NCBI GenBank assembly: GCA_002077065.1
Contig: NAJO01000109.1
Coordinates: 1 to 29,011, forward strand
Origin: Cryoendolithus antarcticus
Lineage: Eukaryota > Ascomycota > Dothideomycetes > Cladosporiales > Cladosporiaceae
Direction: 5' to 3'
DNA length: 29,011 bases
Shown: positions 1-10,052 of the stretch, one piece after another
Layout of the letters: each line of letters begins with the position of its first letter
Numbering within the stretch: position 1 is the first letter of the stretch
Translations under genes and position numbers: made by a program
Notes under the pieces: model-generated
The model's database searches: none
Seen by the model: only the letters and a program-made list of their open reading frames with translations
What the model was told of the DNA's origin: nothing

Positions 1-233
1 CCATCCCACCAATCCTGCTTCAATGTATATGAAAGTATGTTACCTACCAGCCTAGACGTCGCTTAATTGCCAACCCTATTGTAAACGTCTTAGCCACTAA
101 ACAAGGTCGATCACTTGTAGAGGCAGGCCATGATCGCGGCGGCCTCGATCAGAACGACGTCGCTTCTGCAGCATATTCGTAAATCATAACCCGTAGTCGA
201 CTCCCAGGCCACAGTCTAGAAAAGTATGGAGTT
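1..233. other. No gene seen
   Basis: This is the 3' flank of the bZIP gene, which is read on the minus strand. I see no convincing reading frame, RNA gene or repeat in it. It may hold the transcript end of the bZIP gene, but no clear signal was found. Confidence 0.4.
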
Positions 234-1241
234 CTAGGGATTGAATGGATAGGCGGCATGCTGACTAAGTGCTGTCTGCATACTGTACTCTCTATATGTC
301 GCAGCCTCCTGGAACAACCGAGCCGCGTTTTCTTTGTGCTCGGCTATCAGACTTAGCTGCATAGCATCTAAGGTGATACTCTGGAACCCTGGACGAAAGT
401 CACGCTGCCAAGGAATCGCGCCCGGGTAACGATTGGACACTAAGTCGAGGCTAGATCGGGGAGTATCGCTTTGGTCTGTATAGCTAGAGTTGTATGCTAT
501 ATCAAGATTTCGTGCGACGGAGGTACTATATCCTGGATCGAACTCGAAGGATGGACCACTGATCAAGGACGCAATAGCATTGGATGACATGGTTTCCGGC
601 AACGCTAGGCTATCGCGTTGATCCTGTGCAATATATTCTGTAGCAGCAAACTCTGTAGCTCCGTAAAGACTACTGGAGGTGCCGAAACAATCTGCCAATG
701 CCGCGGTATAAGGCGACGTCGTCGCTTCGGGCGGAATATGCCGGTCGTTTGCTTCTATCGGATCAAGTACGATCTTATCCATATTATCGGACTGCTGAGG
801 TACTTGAATTGCAGAAGTGGCATGGAGGATCGACTCTTGAGGATTCGATATTTCGCTGTACAGATTAGCTTCGGTATCCAGCGGCTCGTAAACCTGCTCA
901 TTGCGACCCATGTGAATGACCTGCTCCACATTGCCGGGTCTGGTCAAAAAGGTCGACTCAATCTGTAGAGAGGCTTCTTCTGCTTGAGATCCAATGTCAA
1001 ATATACAGGATGGTGATCGAGACACGTTATTATGTGTACGTCTCGCGTCATACTGACATTCTTCATCCTGCTGCTCCATGCCCTGCGTTTCCAGCGCTGC
1101 AAGTCTTCGGAGCAAGTCGCGGTTCGCGACTTGGAGTTGGGTGTTCATGGATGTAATCTCCTCTTGCTTGCGTTTCTGATTCGCACGAAAACGTCTCTGT
1201 GCACGACGATTCTGGTCCTGACGCTGTTTGTCCGATATCAT
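234..1241 (-). CDS. bZIP transcription factor, Yap/AP-1-like
   Basis: Predicted nuclear DNA-binding regulator of 335 aa. Residues 11-19 read N-R-R-A-Q-R-R-F-R, the N-x2-A-Q-x2-F-R basic-region signature of fungal AP-1/Yap-type bZIP proteins. A zipper follows with I29, L36, L43 and L50 at exact heptad spacing, so dimerisation looks possible. The rest is low in hydrophobics and rich in Ser, Asn and Gln, typical of a disordered activation region. I see no C-terminal Cys-rich redox domain of the Yap1 kind. The start at 1241 is the first possible one in this exon, because an in-frame TAA lies 18 nt upstream (1260-1262). The basic region is therefore unusually close to the N-terminus, and an upstream exon cannot be excluded. 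The frame is uninterrupted, unlike most other genes here. Family is confident; target genes cannot be inferred. Confidence 0.8.
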   Translation of the reverse strand: MISDKQRQDQNRRAQRRFRANQKRKQEEITSMNTQLQVANRDLLRRLAALETQGMEQQDEECQYDARRTHNNVSRSPSCIFDIGSQAEEASLQIESTFLTRPGNVEQVIHMGRNEQVYEPLDTEANLYSEISNPQESILHATSAIQVPQQSDNMDKIVLDPIEANDRHIPPEATTSPYTAALADCFGTSSSLYGATEFAATEYIAQDQRDSLALPETMSSNAIASLISGPSFEFDPGYSTSVARNLDIAYNSSYTDQSDTPRSSLDLVSNRYPGAIPWQRDFRPGFQSITLDAMQLSLIAEHKENAARLFQEAATYREYSMQTALSQHAAYPFNP

Positions 1242-2430
1242 GCTCGGCGTGATATGGCTTTAGAGACTCTCGTTATTCTGTAAGGAACCGAGTACACCGC
1301 TACACTGTTTGTCCTCTTTGTAGATGTACCTTACAACGTTGTTAACAACTTTAATTACGTAGTAAGCATAGCAATACGTGAAGTAATACAAAGACCTATA
1401 AATGGAATTGAAACATACATGTAAGGGAGCATTGTCGAGTGCGTCCGAGCCCCGTGCCATGAATAGATTATGTCTCGTGCGGACGTTCTAGTAGAATAGC
1501 AGTCCTATTCTGGGTGCCCGCAGTCGCGATACTATTAAAAGCGGGCGGCTATGCTGCCCTACCCGCTAGCTTTCTATACTGCAAGCACACACCGAAAGCC
1601 CAATGCCAAGATGTGCACTCCTGACATCCGGTGTTCAAGATACTGCCTAAAGGATCTGCCCTACCCCTATTTAGTCGCACTGCGAATCACTATGTTGGGT
1701 CTATTAAATGGCTTAGCGGAGTGCCTGACTCACTGAAAATCGCACATACCTTACGTCCGCGCGGAAACAGCATACGCTAAAGCATAGCATTGCTGTGAAA
1801 AGCATATCGACAATGTCCAAGATTACGATGCCTACTAAACTTGATCCTGAACTATACTACGTTGCACGTAGGAATGTGTTCGGTTGCACTCCCTGCGTAG
1901 GGTTACACCCTAATTCTTCACGGACTTCATGTATATCCATGCAATACATGAATATGCTTTCGCCTCCTAAGTAGGAAGCCTACCTTTTGCCTACATCTTA
2001 GGTTCTGTAAATCTGATAAGATACCGAGCTGAACCACGTTTCTCCCCACTCCGATCGCTTGTTCTGTATATAGCGGTTTGAATATTTCATAATTCATACA
2101 GAGGGCAGGGTGCCTGAGCATCAGCTTTGCACGGGTTTGGTCGGAGTAAGGCTCGCCGACTTTAGAGAATGTCGGCCCCTGACAGTCTTACCTAAAATCG
2201 ATCTTCTCACATTCATGCGCAACAAGGCTCACAGTAGATACAAAAATATAAGTATACGAAGCGATAGCCAATTGTAGAGAGTCGCGGATTTCCTGAAATT
2301 GTGTCGTGACAAGTAGTAGTCCCCTCATGATAGAAGTGTGAAGAGTAGTGGTACGATTTATGAAGACTGTCTCAACCTGGGGACCTGCGGTTTGGCTCAC
2401 AGAGGCCTAGCGACGAAACACAGCCGCCGG
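1242..2430. other. No gene seen
   Basis: About 1.2 kb upstream of the bZIP gene. It should contain that gene's promoter, but I could not single out a site. The short open frames here have no family resemblance and the base composition looks ordinary. Confidence 0.4.
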
Positions 2431-2558
2431 AGTCACGTGACCCTATTGGATCGGACTCGAACTCAGCCACTTGGATCAGACTCAGACTGATCCCGACCCA
2501 TAAGGATCTGTTTCGCACTGATCATGCCTGATCATAGATGACTCTCATAGATATATAG
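2431..2558 (+). promoter_or_regulatory. Promoter-like block: CACGTG palindrome, repeats, TATA-like box
   Basis: The palindrome GTCACGTGAC at 2432-2441 is an E-box core. It is followed by a 25-bp direct repeat (2446-2494), two copies of CTGATCAT (2518-2525 and 2528-2535) and an ATATATAG box at 2551-2558. That order looks like a fungal promoter. No recognisable coding sequence follows: the nearest frames, at 2569 and 2677, give short proteins of no known family. This could be a promoter left from a lost gene, or chance. The sites are seen in the sequence; the function is inferred. Confidence 0.3.
2446..2494. repeat. 25-bp tandem direct repeat, two imperfect units
   Basis: The units start at 2446 and 2471, and each opens with TTGGATC followed by a GACTC core. 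The differences between units are mostly A/G transitions. It lies between a CACGTG palindrome and a TATA-like box, so it could be a duplicated binding site. Confidence 0.55.
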
Positions 2559-4774
2559 CGAGCGAGAGATGCCTTGTGTCTCTCTCGTGTTCAACTCATT
2601 GTTCATACTGACTTCTGGAATACAACGATCCATACACCGAACCATTAATTGCTCATCCTTCGCTCAAGACCTGACGATGCTTCCAGATCTGCCATCCCCT
2701 CAAGCAGAACTCCGGACTGCCTGTCTCCTTCGGAGATTCTGTCACGTGCGATCCTTTGTCATTCACGACACACGCCGTAACAACTAGGTATAATTACGCG
2801 GTATCCTAGCTCACCCTACTAATTACTCGGGTATATCGACTGATGCCTCAATACTGTATTTCAGGACGATCAGATCGAACATTTCCTTACATAAGTTGCT
2901 CTCGTCGCTGGTGTGTGGTATTCCGAGCATATAATCTAACATAATTCGAAAGTATACCTTGTAAAAAATTGGTGTCACGGGGATTCAGCAATGTAAGAAG
3001 AGTCGCTTTTAGTGAGATCCTTAGGGGCCGGACAACACAGTTGATAGTCAACCCCGCCGACCCTTGGTCACCTACCGGAACGACGTGTCAATGACATTGA
3101 TATCAATGATCGACAAGATAGGCCGTCTAGGTTAGCACTTCCTATGGACTCAAATCAATATCGCGTGCGTTATGTCATCGTGACTATGTGTCAACAGAAA
3201 GAATCACGCTATACTCGATCACGCTCTTCCGCTGTTCACCCTAGTCGGCGTTAGCTTTGAAAAGTGAGCAGTAATTTCGTTATTGCGTTCGTAGAGCATG
3301 CTTGTAGTGCCGTGTTATTAAAGGTTCGGGAACCAGCAGATATATGAGCTACATATACTGTTCGATCGGCAAAGAAATCGACAACTCTAGTACAGTTGTA
3401 ATGCATCAGCGGTGCTCTGAACAACTTCTTTCCTCTCCCTTCCAACGAAAAGCAACCGAATTCTTCGTTAAATGCTAAGAGGTGCAAGTGTAGACCTACG
3501 CCACGTCGGAGTCGTAGTCCGCTTTGGCGATAAAGTCCCCGTCGCTATGGTCTGTTCGAAGGAAGAGTCCCGCATGAGCATTTCGTACTTGTACACTTCC
3601 GCCGTTGTATCGGTGCCGCTGCTACAAAGTGGCCTAGAGATCTCTGCTTGTAGCGAAATGCGCTAGAACTTTGTTATTCTTCTCGTGTTCACAAGCCGTC
3701 GGAAAAGACGCTGGGTCGTGGTTCAGTGCACGTACGAGTCTGAACAAGTCACTGATCTTTCCGTTCAAGAGATTTGTGTTGGTAGGGACCGGAGGCAACG
3801 GTCTATCGGGTGGAGGCCCGGGGTAGGGTAGCAATTGTGGACAACTCATAATCGACATAAGAATCATCATGTACCTAGGTTTTGACCTCGAAACACGTGT
3901 AAATACGCAAGCGCAATTTATAGATACCGAGCATGCTTACGTTGATTGTACTCCTGATAATACTTTGCAAGTGTCCGGACGGCGCGAACATTGAGATGTG
4001 TCTGGAGAGGTGCAATTCCTATTCGGCCGAGGCAATCTTCCGAATCCGGTTCGAGGATTATTACGTGCCAGGCCTCGTGGAAGAGAGTACTATGCGATAG
4101 AGATCCCTTCAACCGTCAATAAGATCTGCGGTAAGTTACTGTAGATCTGCAGTCACCATGTGCATTATGCAATTACGTCCATCATGCCTCTGTGCTCTCG
4201 CCTGGTTGTGCACTCCGGTAGATGCGGTGGAAGGGATACTAGCGCTTTTGTTGAAATTTATTGGCGTAAGCTACGGCGACGGCACTCCAAAGCTACATAT
4301 CAACTTACCCGAGCCTTACATATGACGTTGTTCAATCGAATTGGCATGAAGTATGCATCTTACTGCACGGACTTATTATGGCGACAGAGGATTGGCTCTT
4401 CGTACATAGGTCGCCGTGTTTCCGCGAACCCCCTGAGTCAGCCAGGGTCCAAAGAGTATTGCCAGATCTGGCGGGTAGTAGAGACTAAGCAAGGTGCTTA
4501 GTCCGCCACCTTCTACGGCTACATATAGCATTAGAGTGTTTCCCTTACATAGGTTTACTCTTCAACTTCTCTATCAACTTTTTGCATCCATCCTTGTGGT
4601 GAAGGGATGATCACACATCAGTGAACAATCTTCTCTTGGGGAGAAGTGCCAAAGGACTGATAACCTTGGGTAGAAGGTAGGGTCAACCCTACTTCATAGA
4701 CATATCGACTCAACACAGTCTTTTCTGGTTTGGACAACGCGTTTCATAGTCCCTGTATTGTATGCATAGTCCAA
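2559..4774. other. No gene seen
   Basis: About 2.2 kb with only short, unrelated open frames of 60-113 codons on both strands. None has a motif, a plausible start context or extension into a longer frame when stops are read through. I see no repeat or RNA gene. Confidence 0.4.
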
Positions 4775-5713
4775 TTAGCATGCGTTCTTATGAATTTCGC
4801 GACAATGTGTGTATTGCTCCTCAGGGACCCGATCAATGATGTAACAGATCTGCTCTAAGGTCCACGACGTGCTGCGTGCAATCCTGAACTCCTTCCAAAT
4901 CTGTGTCTGACAAAGAGACCGTGCTTTTGCGCAGTGCTTATGGCCGAACGTCTCGTTGTACCCGTAATCGCAGATACGTGACTCGGTATAGTAAGCGAGG
5001 ACCAGGAATACCCAGTTGATCGTTGCCTCGAATGTACTCCTAGGCGGCGGCTGACTGACTGCAGCGTCCATGCGATACTCTGACCACTCTATGTGTTCCA
5101 TGGTCCTGGCATCACACGTGATTCGGAAGTCTGCAGGCTGCATTGGACGCGATCCAGCATCGGCGGTCCATACTGCCTTCAAGAGAGCATACATGATCCT
5201 CTTGAATGGACTAATGTCAAGGTTACATAAGTATAGACGGCTGTCTAGCAAGCAGGGTCTCGCACACGCAGCACCATTCGTCAGCGTAGAAACCCTGCTT
5301 TGACCAGCGGTAGTCTCACCGCTGTGACCTTGAGTACAAGAATAGCGTTCATGGATAAACGACGGTCGGGGATCCAGCTTAGTCTGACGCAAGAATTCTG
5401 ATATCGGTATCAGCTCCCCACCGATTCCGAGCTTCCCGCAGCCGGCTTCTCTCGCAGAAGGAACTCGGTGCATATACTCCTGCACCATATCGGATTTGAG
5501 AACACTGCAGAACTGTGTGGACACCCTCCTGACAAGCGCGAGATCATGCCTAGGTACGCATAAGATAATTTGCGCAAGGAGTTCGAAGGTGGAGAACACT
5601 CGATCGGCAGCACCGGGACGATAAGCTGTTTGGATAATACCGGCGTGGTTTGAGACAGGGTGTATCATGTCCACAAGCATAGTCTGGAAATGAAATGAAG
5701 CGCAGGTTTCCAA
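4775..5713 (-). CDS. F-box-like domain protein
   Basis: A 312-aa open frame. Residues of about 38-75 (VFSTFELLAQIILCVPRHDL then LVRRVSTQFCSVLKSD) match the F-box pattern seen in many fungal hypothetical proteins: an ELL..IL..vP..DL helix pair followed by RV...F...I. By family knowledge, an F-box binds Skp1 in an SCF ubiquitin ligase and the rest of the protein selects the substrate. Here the C-terminal 240 residues show no leucine-rich, WD40 or kelch repeats. They contain a hydrophobic, aromatic stretch near NWVFLVLAYY. The frame is intact, but no splice sites or expression signals were verified, so it could be a young pseudogene. The F-box call is by eye from a short motif. Confidence 0.55.
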   Translation of the reverse strand: METCASFHFQTMLVDMIHPVSNHAGIIQTAYRPGAADRVFSTFELLAQIILCVPRHDLALVRRVSTQFCSVLKSDMVQEYMHRVPSAREAGCGKLGIGGELIPISEFLRQTKLDPRPSFIHERYSCTQGHSGETTAGQSRVSTLTNGAACARPCLLDSRLYLCNLDISPFKRIMYALLKAVWTADAGSRPMQPADFRITCDARTMEHIEWSEYRMDAAVSQPPPRSTFEATINWVFLVLAYYTESRICDYGYNETFGHKHCAKARSLCQTQIWKEFRIARSTSWTLEQICYIIDRVPEEQYTHCREIHKNAC

Positions 5714-6249
5714 TAGTCATGTATGTGCAATTGTAAAGCCAAGGGGCCATGCGCAACCGTGACATGTGTCCCTGCAAAGGTATTCGCAGGCCCGCCCAGA
5801 GCGACAATACTAAGATTCCGGGCTCCCTCAAGCACCGATGGCATTTAAGGTTACAGGTCGCAGGTTCAGTGTGAGTCGGTTCGGCTCACATCAGGCAGGT
5901 TGACCTCGACCTTGCAGCTGCATGAGCAATTTGCACGTGGTGGATTACCACCGCGCAGCCTTCGCCAGTTGCACAATGATATCACGTCATACCATATGAA
6001 TTCAAAGCTACCTTACCTTGCTTGCCGATACATGCGCACATCGTGGCTTCCGCTAGCTTACGAAGAGAGTAAAGTGCTGCACGGTAGCTCTAGTCATTCC
6101 TACATTGCCAAATACATGCCGTCGTGCAATACATCCACAATCTTCCACCGCTTCATATGCCGTCGGACTCATTGTCCTGGTCGTATTGTGCACCGCCTGT
6201 CCAGAGAGACAAGCTCGATTCGGTGCTAGACAACTTAATTAGCACATAT
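5714..6249. other. No gene seen
   Basis: This region lies between the F-box-like gene and the transposon relic. The only structure noticed is a small inverted repeat near 5870, TGTGAG paired with CTCACA across a 9-nt loop. The outer part of the relic's terminal repeat may begin near 6185, but similarity there is too weak to place a boundary. Confidence 0.35.
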
Positions 6250-6690
6250 GTGACTCCATGTAGCGCACCTCTTGCATTTCATTCATTCATGTTGTTGCCA
6301 GGACTGTGATACAGCTCTTTTTAAGGTACAGTCGGTTTGTGTAATGGCATAGGAGGTCATGAATTGGTGCATCATCCAACACAAAGATAGTGCCAAGGCT
6401 GCACTGCGGCACGACCAGCTGCTACATCCACGCATTGAGTAGCTCTCCAACCATAAAGCCCTCGACAACGAGAAGATCTTGAACTTGCCGTCTCGAGCAC
6501 CGACTGCGGCGAGCGAAGAATTTGGCTCTGCAGCGCTCATCACGTTATTGAGCCCTCTTTCGGCCACCTTACGAGACCACTGATGCTTCCGCAGGAGCCT
6601 TACCATCGTGGCATGAGATGCCATCTTGCCTGAAGTCGTCCAACACGTACCAGCTTGCCAGGCCACCTCATCAAGATACGTAGTCAGCCG
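6250..6690 (-). mobile_element. Deletion relic of the Tc1/mariner element found at 8508-11838
   Basis: Bases 6288-6327 match the inner terminal inverted repeat of the big element (CATGTTGTTGCC start, then CTCTTTTTAAGGT). The TTAAGG version and the adjacent CTCCATGTAGC at about 6254-6264 match the right arm of the big element, not its left arm. Reading leftward from 6690, transposase-derived sequence runs straight into this arm. The copy has therefore lost the 5' end, part of the catalytic core, the transposase C-terminus and the whole accessory gene. No left arm was found. The outer boundary and target duplication are unresolved. It is non-autonomous and clearly older than the main element. 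Confidence 0.75.
6340..6690 (-). pseudogene. Transposase fragment, internally deleted
   Basis: Two blocks align by eye with the transposase at 8716-9676. Near 6687-6548 the frame reads TYLDEVAW and then VRLLRKHQWSRKV, matching AYLDEVAW and SRLLHAHQWTRKV of the second helix-turn-helix region. Near 6460-6365 it reads GELLNAWM, stop, QLVVPQCSLGTIFVLDDAPIHD, matching AELFNEWMHAVVIPQC and TIFLMDNASIHH around the second catalytic Asp. The first catalytic Asp region and the Glu region are missing, and a TAG interrupts the frame. It cannot encode an active enzyme. Confidence 0.75.
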
Positions 6691-7553
6691 TGCCGGCAGT
6701 GACCTTTCCCCAATCCGATGCAGGCTTTTAGCTGGAGGGCATGACTTAGGAGGTGACCGCCTAGTGTCCTCCTACGAGTGTATATCAGGAAGGGCTTTAC
6801 TAAAAAGGTGTTCGAACATCGTCGAAAAAGTTGAGCTCCGATCGAGTCGTGCAACACTCGTAACTCTGTAACGTTCGTCCTTGCGTGCCGAGACGCACCC
6901 TATGGCGATACAGAGAGGGACAGATGACTCACTAGCTTCATGATATGATATTTTGCGCCACATCTGGTATGACCACGCGGGTGGATGTCAGAAAGCGGTA
7001 AGTCAGAATTTTGCCACTACCAACTCACAACAACTATATTCAACCATACTGCTACAGTATAGCGGATCCTCGAGGATACGTGGACTAAGGGAAATTGTAA
7101 GTGTACTCCGCTCGTGGGTGAGAACACGCTTCCAATGTCTTAGACTTGACGGTGAAGTCTGGACAGTAGAGGTTGGCGGATCGAAGCAGAATTAAGTAAC
7201 TTACATATACAATAGAGAAGCTGTGACTTAGTATATAGTAGGTAACGTGCTAGGTATCGAATGAGCATATCAACACTCTATTTTCCATAGAGTAGCGAAT
7301 AGATCTTTGTCTGTTGTTGTAGAGCCAAATGTTCAATGTGGCAATCCACTTTCATACAGATTGGTGTTCATATAGTACTAGACTCGAGGTGTACAATAGA
7401 ATAAGTCAGATGTTTTGTTGTAGCCGGGCTGAAACTATAGTAACTTAGTAGATGTGCGCTTTTACACGTCCATAATTATATGCCGCTCAATGTCGGATTC
7501 CCAAATTAGCAAGATCACTCACATAGGATGGCCCGATACATGTAACGCAATGC
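6691..7553. other. No gene seen
   Basis: No convincing frame, repeat or RNA gene was found. Sequence just above 6690 stops resembling the transposon, so it is flanking DNA or too decayed to recognise. Confidence 0.35.
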
Positions 7554-7981
7554 TCACTCTATAGGTGAAATCACGGTCGCGACCTTAGCTACGCTTCCTA
7601 TTGTGAAGCCCTGGCACGTAGCGCTAGTAGACCATCCATGCTCCGCGTACCCAAGTCCGCCGTTTCTGCTACGTTGACACAAGTCCGAGAATTGGGTATG
7701 ACATTGATCATAAGGGATCCACTGAGGAGGGTCGCATGTTGCTAGTATAGATACACGCACAAGGGGATCGGTTGAAGTATCAACTCCTCTCCAAGTTACT
7801 TCTGATGGCACCATCATGTATTCGTCTTTGAATAGCGCGGAAAATTCGTCGATAGCTAATTGGATCGGGGCTGGGCATAGCGATATTGTCGAGGTCGTCG
7901 TAGCGGTCCTTCTATACCGTGATAATGTACGGCCTTGGGCATGTCTAGCGTAGCAAGCGTAACTAGAGCTAATATTCTCAT
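7554..7981 (-). pseudogene. Possible frameshifted small secreted protein
   Basis: An ATG at 7981 opens a frame beginning MRILALVTLATL, which looks like a signal peptide, but this frame ends after about 44 codons. A second frame on the same strand, ending at 7554, continues as a Cys-containing, Gly/Ser-rich tail (C..P, YDQC, SDLC, NGGLGY, TCQGFTIG). A single frameshift between about 7925 and 7860 would join them. The tail has the look of small Cys-rich extracellular fungal proteins, but I cannot name a family. The pairing of the two frames is inference. Alternatively, the 151-aa frame starting at 8009 could be an unrelated open frame. Confidence 0.35.
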
Positions 7982-8505
7982 GACTTGGCGTGCACTCGAT
8001 GTTGGACAAACCATGTGCGACTATACTCAGTTATATAGCGGCTACCGATGTTTCACATTCTGCCTCTGCAAATGGTCTACACCATGCGTGTATGACATCG
8101 ACGTCAACTGTTCAGGTCTATACACAATTTCAGGCAGACTTGACATAAGGATTCGTAGCGTAAGCGTGCCAGATACCAATCTTAGATTTTCCGGCGCTCG
8201 AGAACGCTGCTACGGAGCCTCTGTTTATATTTCGTGCGTTAGTCTATGCGGCTATACGGAGGACGCGCGAAAAAGCTACTTCGTTGAGATAAGTCATATC
8301 ATTTTCTTGTAACCGAGATATCTTTGCCTACCCCGGCCCACGAATACCTCCTGATACACTGAAAGTTAGTGGGAATGCTACTTATGAGCGCTATCGGGTG
8401 TCTGTAGTGCACACCCGTTAGAGAGATGACCGTATATATTGCAATGTTACGCATACAACGATCTTCAAAATCCTACAGCGCCTAGAGACCGAAATTCAGA
8501 CTAAT
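7982..8505. other. No gene seen
   Basis: Left flank of the transposon. A 125-aa open frame on the plus strand (7935-8312) has no motif. A short stretch near 8465-8480 resembles the first bases of the element (CAAAATCCT), which may be chance. Confidence 0.35.
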
Positions 8506-8507
8506 TA

Positions 8508-8675
8508 TCACTCTTTGCAAAATCCTGTAGCCTCCGAGCTGCGGGGAAGCTGGAGCGACTTCACATAGTAAATTTGGTGAGGAGCACCTCCATCCAGCCC
8601 ATTCGATGCCAGTGTTGTTCATGTTGTTGCCAAGACTGTGGTATAGCTCTTTTTGAGGTGTTGTTCGTGTTGTGT
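8508..8675 (+). repeat. Left terminal inverted repeat
   Basis: It starts TCACTCTTTGCAA immediately after the TA at 8506-8507. It pairs with the right arm in three blocks: the outer CTCTTTGCAA..ATCCTGTAGCC, a middle GGGGAAGCT..GAGCGACTTCACA..GGTGAGG, and an inner 53-bp block at 8620-8672 that differs from the right arm at only two positions. Between the middle and inner blocks the arms diverge and differ in length. Confidence 0.88.
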
Positions 8676-8715
8676 GCTCGTTGTCGCCGTTCCGAGGCGT
8701 GTGCTACTGCCTGCG

Positions 8716-9676
8716 ATGCCTCCACCTCTTGAAGACCACCTCATGGCGCGGATCTACCACCAATTGTTCACCGTTGAGCGCTCTGTAGCTCAGGTTGCCG
8801 CCGACAATGGTGTGAGTGTGAGTGATGTGAAGAAGTGGCGCCAGAACTGGCGTTTTTTTTGGGTCTCCGAGGCCTCCAGGAGGGCCATCAAATGCAGGCC
8901 GGCATAAGATCTTGAATAGGCATGAGGAGGAGCTGGTTCTTGAGTATCTGAATGAACAGCCAACGGCGTATCTTGATGAGGTGGCCTGGTACATCTTTGA
9001 TGACTTCGACAAGGAGGTTTCGACGGCTACGGTGTCAAGGCTGCTACACGCTCATCAGTGGACTCGCAAAGTGAGCAAAACGATTGCTCGTCAACGCTCT
9101 GATGAACTGAGAGCCAACTTCTTTGCAAGGCGGCTCGGTTGGCCTATTGATCAGCTCATCTTTGTTGACGACAGTGCTTGCTGCCCTCGCACAGGTGATG
9201 GGAAGTACGGCTAGAGTCCAATTAATCAGAGGACTCACGATATCCAGTACCTTGAACGTACCAAGCGGTGGAGCGTGTTGCTAGCGATCTCAATCAACGG
9301 ATACCTACGAGATCCGCTCATTGTGCAGGGCTCAGTGACTGCGGAGTTGTTCAATGAGTGGATGCATGCGGTGGTTATCCCTCAGTGTGGCCCTGTCACT
9401 ATCTTTCTAATGGATAACGCCTCAATCCATCACACCTATGGCCTTGCAGAGGTCGTCGAAGAGGCTGGCATGAAGATCGAGTTCTTGCCTCCTTACTCAC
9501 CGGATTTGAATCCAATCGAGCAGTCATTCAACGTGCTCAAGGCGTGGATCCGTCGCCATGTCGACGAAATGGAGCACTATCCTTGCTTTGGAGACTTCCT
9601 GAGGCGTGCTGTCGATACTGTGTCGTGCCAGAGTGGGGATGGTTGGTTCAATGAAAGTGGTTACGAGGTTGTGTAG
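8716..9676 (+). pseudogene. Tc1/mariner DDE transposase, one frameshift and one stop
   Basis: Cuts and pastes the element by binding its terminal repeats. The first frame starts MPPPLEDHLM and contains a helix-turn-helix (VAQVAADNGVSVSDVKKW). It then hits a run of eight T at 8853-8860; one T fewer restores WRFFGSPRPPGG and the frame that continues to 9676. A second DNA-binding block (YLDEVAWYIFDDF, SRLLHAHQWTRKV) follows. Catalytic residues are present: D in FVDDSA (codon 9167-9169), D in LMDNASIHH (9413-9415) and E in DLNPIEQSF (9518-9520), giving D,D34E spacing. A TAG at 9212-9214 sits where the family has Trp in a GWSP-like motif, so TGG-to-TAG is likely. Downstream the same frame continues (SPINQRTHDIQYLERTKRWS). 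Without these two lesions it would be 319 aa. The family is certain; the copy is inactive. Confidence 0.9.
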
Positions 9677-9781
9677 GAAGTGGCTACCTAGGTGCCCTTG
9701 ATTGACCTCACTGTCGCGAATCCAGGAAATAATGCCTGAGGCTTCAGTTAAGTCTACAATGTCGGCATTACAACTACACCA

Positions 9782-9804
9782 CATATGCGACTTTTGCGCA
9801 TATG
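9782..9804. repeat. Perfect 8-bp inverted repeat, 7-nt loop
   Basis: CATATGCG (9782-9789) pairs exactly with CGCATATG (9797-9804). It lies in the 376-bp gap between the two convergent transposon genes. It could form a transcript hairpin near the 3' ends or be a protein site; neither is shown. Confidence 0.5.
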
Positions 9805-9920
9805 ACCATGTAGCTACGACTCTATGCAGTATCATATATTTGACTGCATCTTCATATGTGTAGTCTTCATAAAGATATCGTATAGTGAAGCTCAGCCTGT
9901 TGCTGTGGCCTGGAATTTGG

Positions 9921-9945
9921 CCGAAGTTCACTTCGGCTGCAGCCG
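9921..9945. repeat. Two overlapping palindromes
   Basis: CCGAAGT-TC-ACTTCGG (9921-9936) overlaps the perfect 12-bp palindrome CGGCTGCAGCCG (9934-9945). Together with the hairpin at 9782-9804 they fill the gap between the two convergent genes of the element. Confidence 0.5.
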
Positions 9946-10052
9946 AGATCCTTAGGCATCAACAACCTCACAGCAGCTGGCACTATAGCGACACGACATG
10001 GCTGCATATACATAATTAAACGGTATCATCCGATAGCGATGATTCAGAGCTA

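Noticed and set aside
4160..4501. 113-codon plus-strand open frame
   Set aside because: No motif, no family resemblance, and composition like random translation; nothing on either side supports a gene.
9524..9931. 135-codon minus-strand open frame inside the transposon
   Set aside because: Its 3' part is antisense to the transposase C-terminus and the rest covers the inter-gene gap; no motif of its own.
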